Assembly: GCF_001513955.1 (NCBI RefSeq)
Contig: NZ_KQ948149.1
Location: 778,227 to 842,226 of the forward strand
DNA length: 64,000 bases
Source of the DNA: Streptomyces pseudovenezuelae
GTDB taxonomy: Bacteria; Actinomycetota; Actinomycetes; Streptomycetales; Streptomycetaceae
Reading direction: 5' to 3'
Positions 59,533 through 64,000 of this stretch are shown in pieces. The notes under the pieces were generated by a model. The model ran no database searches. It was given only the letters and a program-made list of their open reading frames with translations, and was not told the DNA's origin. Position 1 is the stretch's first letter. Each line of letters begins with the position of its first letter. The translations under genes and the position numbers were made by a program.

Positions 59533-61563
59533 GTGAAAACCAACAGACTTCTGCCCTACGGCCTCGCCGCCGCCCTCGCTCTGCCGCTCACCGGACTGAG
59601 CCAGGGGAGCGCGCTCGCGGCCACCGACTACCAGGCGGAGGACGCGACCGTCGTCCAGGGCACGGTGGCCACCAACCACACCGGGTACACCGGCACCGGC
59701 TTCGTCGACTACACCAACGTCACAGGCTCGTACGTGGAGTTCACGGTGCGCGCGGCCTCCGCGGGCACCACGGCCGTCACCTTCCGCTACGCCAACGGGA
59801 CCGCCACCGACCGTCCCATGGACATCTCCGTCAACGGCACGGTTGTGTCGCCGGCCGTCTCCTTCCCGGCCACCGCCGACTGGAACACCTGGGCCACCAG
59901 GACCGTCGACGTCCCGCTCACCGCGGGCTCCGCGAAGATCCGCGCGACCGCCACCACCGCCGCCGGCGGTCCCAACCTCGACCGCATCGGCGTCGACGCG
60001 GCCACCGACTCCCAGGCCCCGAGCCGTCCCGGTCAGCCCAGTTGCTCCGACATCGGCGAGGACGGGCTCACGCTGGCCTGGGGCGCCGCCACCGACAACG
60101 TCGGCGTGACGGCGTACGACCTCTACGAGCACGGCAACAAGATCGGTGAGGCGCCCGGCACTTCGACCAGCAAGACGCTCACCGGCCTCACCCCCGCCAC
60201 CACCTACAACCTCACCGTCATCGCCCGTGACGCGGCCGGCAACACGTCCCCGGCGAGCCCCGTCGTCGACTGCACCACCCGGCCCAGCTCCGACACCACC
60301 CCGCCGACGAGACCCGGCACCCTGTCCGCGGCGGACGTCACGGCGAACAGCGCCGCACTGAGCTGGGGTGCCTCCACCGACGACCGGGCGGTCGCCGGCT
60401 ACGACGTGCGCAGTGACACCACCGTCTACAAGTCCGTCACCAGCGGCACCTCGACCACGCTGACCGGGCTGGCCTGCAACAGCCCCTACAGCCTGAACGT
60501 CGTCGCCCGCGACGCGGCCGGCAACGTCTCCCCGGCGAGCAACACGGTCACCTTCACCACCAAGGCGTGCGCCACCGACGGCGGTGTCCCGTCCTCGGTC
60601 TCCACGCTCTCCTCGGGCTGGACGATCCCCTGGGGCGTCTTCTGGATGCCCGATGGCAAGAGCGCGCTGGTCACCGAGCGGGACGACTTCCGGGTCTGGA
60701 AGGTCACCAAGGACGGCACGAGGACGCAGGTCGGCACCGTCCCGAACGCCGTCACCACCAACGGCGAGGGCGGACTGCTCGGCGTCGCCGTCGACCCGAA
60801 ATGGGAGACGAACCACCACGTCTACTTCATGCACACCGCGTCCGAGGGCAACCGCGTGGTCCGCATGACGTACGACGGGACCACGCTGAGCGACTACAAG
60901 GTCCTGCTGCAGGGCATCAAGAAGAACCGCTACCACAACGGCGGCCGCCTCGCCTTCGGCCCCGACGGCTACCTCTACGTCTCCACCGGCGAGGCCCAGA
61001 CACCCGACCTGGCGCAGGACAAGAACTCCCTCAACGGCAAGATCCTGCGCATGACCACAAACGGCGAGCCGGCCCCCGGCAACCCGTTCGGCACCTACGT
61101 CTACAGCCTCGGCCACCGCAACCCGCAGGGCCTCGCCTTCGACCGGGGCGGCCGGCTGTGGGAGGCGGAGTTCGGCAACAGCTCCAAGGACGAACTGAAC
61201 CTGATCAAGCCCGGCGCCAACTACGGCTGGCCGATCTGCGAGGGCACCTGCTCCACCGCGGGGATGACCAATCCGAAGGCCACCTGGAACGTGTCGGAGG
61301 CCTCGCCGAGCGGCATCGCGATCGTGCGCAACGTCGTCTACATGGCCTCCCTGCGCGGCGAGCGGCTGTGGCGGATCCCGATCAGCGGGGACAGCGAGAG
61401 CGTCGGCACGCCGACCGCGTACTACGTGGGCACCTACGGCCGGCTGCGCACGGTCACCAAGGTGCCGGGCGCCGACCAGCTGTGGCTGTCGACCACCAAC
61501 TGCGACAACAACGGAGGAGCGGCGGACGGCTCGGACAAGATCTTCCGCGTGACGATCAGCTGA
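59533..61563 (+). CDS. Secreted CBM-FN3-FN3-PQQ-type sugar dehydrogenase
   Basis: A 676-residue protein. Signal peptide MKTNRLLPYGLAAALALPLT; CBM6/CBM35-like domain at about 33-155 (YQAEDATVVQGTVATNHTGY, GGPNLDRIGVDA); two fibronectin type III domains at about 166-252 and 262-345; then a glucose/sorbosone dehydrogenase six-bladed propeller (ALVTERDDFRVWKVTK, GEGGLLGVAVDPKWETNHHV, HNGGRLAFGPDGYLYVSTGE, YSLGHRNPQGLAFDRGGRLW). This fits PQQ-dependent AA12-like oxidoreductases. No PQQ biosynthesis gene is in the window. GTG 59533 lies 11 bases after the GH27-GH18 stop: last gene of the operon. Confidence 0.88.
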   Translation: MKTNRLLPYGLAAALALPLTGLSQGSALAATDYQAEDATVVQGTVATNHTGYTGTGFVDYTNVTGSYVEFTVRAASAGTTAVTFRYANGTATDRPMDISVNGTVVSPAVSFPATADWNTWATRTVDVPLTAGSAKIRATATTAAGGPNLDRIGVDAATDSQAPSRPGQPSCSDIGEDGLTLAWGAATDNVGVTAYDLYEHGNKIGEAPGTSTSKTLTGLTPATTYNLTVIARDAAGNTSPASPVVDCTTRPSSDTTPPTRPGTLSAADVTANSAALSWGASTDDRAVAGYDVRSDTTVYKSVTSGTSTTLTGLACNSPYSLNVVARDAAGNVSPASNTVTFTTKACATDGGVPSSVSTLSSGWTIPWGVFWMPDGKSALVTERDDFRVWKVTKDGTRTQVGTVPNAVTTNGEGGLLGVAVDPKWETNHHVYFMHTASEGNRVVRMTYDGTTLSDYKVLLQGIKKNRYHNGGRLAFGPDGYLYVSTGEAQTPDLAQDKNSLNGKILRMTTNGEPAPGNPFGTYVYSLGHRNPQGLAFDRGGRLWEAEFGNSSKDELNLIKPGANYGWPICEGTCSTAGMTNPKATWNVSEASPSGIAIVRNVVYMASLRGERLWRIPISGDSESVGTPTAYYVGTYGRLRTVTKVPGADQLWLSTTNCDNNGGAADGSDKIFRVTIS

Positions 61564-61578
61564 CCGGCCGCCCGGCCG

Positions 61579-63405
61579 TCAGGCCCGGTACAGCGCCTCG
61601 ACCTCGCCCGAGTACGCCGTCTCGATCGCCTTGCGCTTCAGCTTGAGCGACGGGGTCAGCAGCCCGTGCTCCTCGGTGAAGGGCTGCGCCAGGATACGGA
61701 AGGTGCGGATCGACTCGGCCTGGGAGACCAGGGTGTTGGCGGCCACCACGGCACGCCGCACCTCGGTCTCCAGGTCGGTGTCGCGCACCAGCTGGGCCGG
61801 GGACATCCGGGGCTTGTCGCGCATGGCCAGCCAGTGCTCGACGGCCTCCTGGTCGAGGGTGACGAGCGCGGCGATGTAGGGCCGGTCGTTGCCCACGACG
61901 ATGCACTGCGAGACCAGCGGATGGTCGCGCACCCGCTCCTCCAGCACACCGGGCGAGACGCTCTTGCCGCCGGAGGTGACGAGGATCTCCTTCTTGCGGC
62001 CGGTGATCGTGAGGTAGCCGTCCTCGTCGAGGGAGCCGAGGTCGCCGGTGGCGAGCCAGCCGTCGTGCAGGGTCTCGTCGGTGGCCTTCTCGTTGTTGAG
62101 ATAGCCCTGGAAGACGGTGGGGCCGTACAGCCAGATCTCGCCGTCGTCCGCGATGTGCACGGTCATGCCCGGGATCGGCTGGCCGACCGTGCCGTAGCGG
62201 GTGCGCTCGGGCGGGTTGGCGGTGGCGGCCGCGGTCGACTCGGTGAGGCCGTACCCCTCGTAGATGTGCACGCCCGCGCCGGCGAAGAACAGCCCGAGCC
62301 TGCGGTCCATGGCCGAGCCGCCGGTCATGGCCTGTTTGATGCGGCCGCCCATCGCCGCCCGCATCTTGGAGTACACGAGCTTGTCGAAGAGCTGGTGCTG
62401 CATCCGCAGCCCCGCCGAGGGACCGGGACCGAGGCCCCAGGCCTTGGCCTCCAGGGCTTCGGCGTACTTCACGGCCACGTCGACGGCCTTCTCGAAGGGG
62501 CCCGCCTTGCCCTCCTTCTCGGCCTTGCGGCGGGAGGCGTTGAAGACCTTCTCGAAGATGTACGGCACCCCGAGGAAGAAGGTCGGCTTGAACGCGGCCA
62601 GGTCCGGCAGCAGGGCGGCCGCGTTCATCTGCGGCTGGTGGCCGAAGCGGACCCCGCCGCGGATCGCCGCGACCTGCACCATCCGCCCGAAGACGTGCGC
62701 GAGCGGCAGGAACAGCAGGGTCGCCGCCTCGTCGCCCTTCTTGGAGTGGAACACCGGCTCCCAGCGCTCGATGACGGTGTCCGCCTCGTTCATGAAATTG
62801 CCGTGGGTGATCACACAGCCCTTGGGGCGGCCGGTGGTGCCCGAGGTGTAGATGATCGTCGCGACCGAGTCCGGGGTCACCGCCTGCCGGTGGCGGTGCA
62901 CCACCTCGTCCTCGATGGCGGCGCCGGCGTCGTACAGCTCCTGCACCGCGCCGGAGTCCAGCTGCCACAGCCGGTGCAGCTGCGGCAGCCGGTCGATGAC
63001 GGTGGCGATCGTCATCGCGTGGTCCTCGTGCTCCACGATCGCGGCCGTGCACTCGGCGTCGTACAGCGCCCAGAAGCACTGTTCGGCGGAGGAGGTCGGG
63101 TAGACCGGCACCACCTGCGCGCCGATCGTCCACAGGGCGAAGTCGAACAGGGTCCACTCGTAGCGGGTGCGGGACATGATCGCGACCCGGTCACCGAAGC
63201 GGATGCCCTGGGCGAGCAGCCCCTTGGCGAGGGCCAGGACCTCGTCGCGGAACTCCGCGGACGTGACGTCCCGCCACCGTCCGTTCTCGTCCTTGCGGCC
63301 GAGGGCGATGTGCACGGGGTCGTTCTGGGCATGCTCGAAGACGACGTCGGCCAGTCCGCCCACGGGGGGTGCCAACGCCAACGGAGGGTTGGTGAACTCG
63401 CGCAA
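61579..63405 (-). CDS. Long-chain fatty-acid-CoA ligase (AMP-forming)
   Basis: A 608-residue ANL-superfamily ligase activating fatty acids to acyl-CoA through an acyl-adenylate. Core motifs: IIYTSGTTGRPKGCVITHGN (phosphate loop), YGLTESTAAATANPP, WLATGDLGSLDEDGYLTITG and KKEILVTSGGKSVSP (hinge). The length and HGLLTPSLKLKRKAIE ending match FadD15-like proteins. Start is a TTG at 63405 with GGGGAG upstream; no ATG or GTG is available before conserved sequence. It converges on the sugar dehydrogenase gene with only 15 bases between stops. A palindrome at 63569-63590 may control it. Confidence 0.93.
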   Translation of the reverse strand: MREFTNPPLALAPPVGGLADVVFEHAQNDPVHIALGRKDENGRWRDVTSAEFRDEVLALAKGLLAQGIRFGDRVAIMSRTRYEWTLFDFALWTIGAQVVPVYPTSSAEQCFWALYDAECTAAIVEHEDHAMTIATVIDRLPQLHRLWQLDSGAVQELYDAGAAIEDEVVHRHRQAVTPDSVATIIYTSGTTGRPKGCVITHGNFMNEADTVIERWEPVFHSKKGDEAATLLFLPLAHVFGRMVQVAAIRGGVRFGHQPQMNAAALLPDLAAFKPTFFLGVPYIFEKVFNASRRKAEKEGKAGPFEKAVDVAVKYAEALEAKAWGLGPGPSAGLRMQHQLFDKLVYSKMRAAMGGRIKQAMTGGSAMDRRLGLFFAGAGVHIYEGYGLTESTAAATANPPERTRYGTVGQPIPGMTVHIADDGEIWLYGPTVFQGYLNNEKATDETLHDGWLATGDLGSLDEDGYLTITGRKKEILVTSGGKSVSPGVLEERVRDHPLVSQCIVVGNDRPYIAALVTLDQEAVEHWLAMRDKPRMSPAQLVRDTDLETEVRRAVVAANTLVSQAESIRTFRILAQPFTEEHGLLTPSLKLKRKAIETAYSGEVEALYRA

Positions 63406-63726
63406 ACCCCGCTCCCCGCTCTCCCTGGCGCTCAGTGAAGCTCCGCACAGCGCCGTGAAAGCTACCCCACCCTGACCCCTCGTGGGAGAGGGGCCGAAGC
63501 CGAGGGGTGCTCACGTATGGCCTGGTCAGTACCGGAAAATACCCTCACATGGGGAAGGGTCGGACAGAAAACTGACGGTTGGGTCAGTTTCCGAGCCGCA
63601 ATCTCCACGGAATCTGTACGTCCCGGTCACGGCTCGCCACCCTGGTGAAACGGTTGTTCACCGGGGTGCCGTCCTCTTCTTCCCTCAGCGCCGCCGGCCC
63701 GGAATCTGTCACTCCGGTCGGGGGCC
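63406..63726. other. 321-base intergenic region upstream of the acyl-CoA ligase
   Basis: No gene is supported. Apart from the palindrome at 63569-63590, there is a TGGTCAGTACC element at 63524-63534 that repeats half of the palindrome core (GTCAGT), and an AT-richer patch (GAAAATACCC) suited to a promoter on the minus strand. Confidence 0.6.
63569..63590. promoter_or_regulatory. Palindromic operator candidate for the acyl-CoA ligase
   Basis: Perfect arms AAACTGAC (63569-63576) and GTCAGTTT (63583-63590) with a 6-base spacer. The size and form fit a TetR-family dimer, which commonly controls fatty-acid genes in actinomycetes. It lies 164 bases before the ligase start. Confidence 0.6.
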
Positions 63727-64000
63727 TCACCGTCGGTGCAGCCGGTCCCCGCCCGCCAGGATCGCGGCGGCCAGGGCGTCCGCTGCGCCCTGAGCGGCCG
63801 GCCGCCGGCGGCCGTGGACCAGGACGAAATCCACCCGCCCGAGCTCCGGCAGCCCGAACCGGTCGGGCATCCGCACCAGGCCCGGCGGCACCAGCCCCCG
63901 CGAGTGGGCCATCACCCCCAGCCCGGCCCGCGCTGCCGCGATCAGCCCGTTCAGGCTCCCGCTGGTGCACACGATCCGCCACTCGCGCCCCTGCCGCTCC
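63727..64000 (-). CDS. LysR-family regulator, C-terminal part (cut by window edge)
   Basis: The last 90 residues of a LysR-type regulator; the HTH and most of the co-inducer domain lie to the right of the window. The visible part, REWRIVCTSGSLNGLIAAAR, AGLGVMAHSRGLVPPGLVRM and LPELGRVDFVLVHGRR, matches the end of the LysR substrate-binding domain. It is on the same strand as the acyl-CoA ligase but 321 bases upstream, so not obviously co-transcribed. Confidence 0.8.
   Translation of the reverse strand, partial: ERQGREWRIVCTSGSLNGLIAAARAGLGVMAHSRGLVPPGLVRMPDRFGLPELGRVDFVLVHGRRRPAAQGAADALAAAILAGGDRLHRR

Noticed and set aside
59533..61563. A local PQQ-cofactor biosynthesis or antibiotic cluster linked to the dehydrogenase
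   Set aside because: No pqq genes, polyketide or peptide synthetase genes lie in the window.

Overview
This is high-GC DNA (roughly 72% by eye) with GTG, TTG and ATG starts, dense ATGA/GTGA stop-start overlaps, and Streptomyces-type families: a SigB/F-type sigma factor, XRE-DUF5753 and MmyB-like regulators, baeRF2, DUF6158, DUF2795, and CBM2-tagged cellulases with CebR-like boxes. It looks like a Streptomyces chromosome arm. No tRNA, rRNA, CRISPR array, insertion sequence or prophage was seen.

Layout. (1) 1-9.4 kb is a stress and housekeeping stretch: a methyltransferase cut by the left edge, PAP2 phosphatase, ABC-F ATPase, baeRF2 protein, DUF6158, a large catalase coupled to a PfpI protein, CBS and DUF2795 proteins, and a SigB/F-type sigma factor. 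(2) 9.5-24.3 kb is mixed: a secreted anchored protein, an aminotransferase-fold protein with no lysine coupled to a NAPE-PLD-like hydrolase, DedA plus a second metallo-beta-lactamase fold protein, a degenerate resolvase-like protein, a holin-like/phosphodiesterase fusion, a MoxR ATPase with a metallopeptidase/VWA partner, OsmC, a CorA-like protein with a changed GMN motif, a glycerophosphodiesterase and a solitary DnaK. (3) 24.3-25.3 kb holds the wreck of a narGHJI nitrate reductase operon in which only narJ is intact. (4) 25.4-31.8 kb carries regulators, methyltransferases, a pterin dehydratase and a divergent WYL regulator with a clear palindromic operator.

(5) 31.9-43.2 kb is a plant cell-wall block: a PL11 rhamnogalacturonan lyase, then the cellulase set GH74, GH48, GH5 and GH6, the last four each with a CBM2. 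GH48 and GH5-GH6 diverge from a control region with one perfect and one degenerate CebR-type box; GH74 has a related AGCGCT-centred site. (6) 43.2-51.7 kb holds a PhyH oxygenase, a methyltransferase overlapped antisense by a membrane glycosyltransferase frame, an HTH-nSTAND1-TM-WD40 protein, an SDR and an aldo/keto reductase. (7) 52.0-61.6 kb is a tight five-gene secreted operon: GH105, a Tat-exported unknown protein, a GH28-GH29-discoidin fusion, a GH27-GH18 fusion and a CBM-FN3-FN3-sugar dehydrogenase. (8) The end has a long-chain acyl-CoA ligase with an upstream palindrome and the C-terminus of a LysR regulator cut by the right edge.

Blocks 5 and 7 together look like an extracellular system against cellulose, xyloglucan and rhamnogalacturonan with its side chains. 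The least familiar content is the multi-catalytic fusion operon (7), the lysine-free aminotransferase pair and the eroded nar operon.
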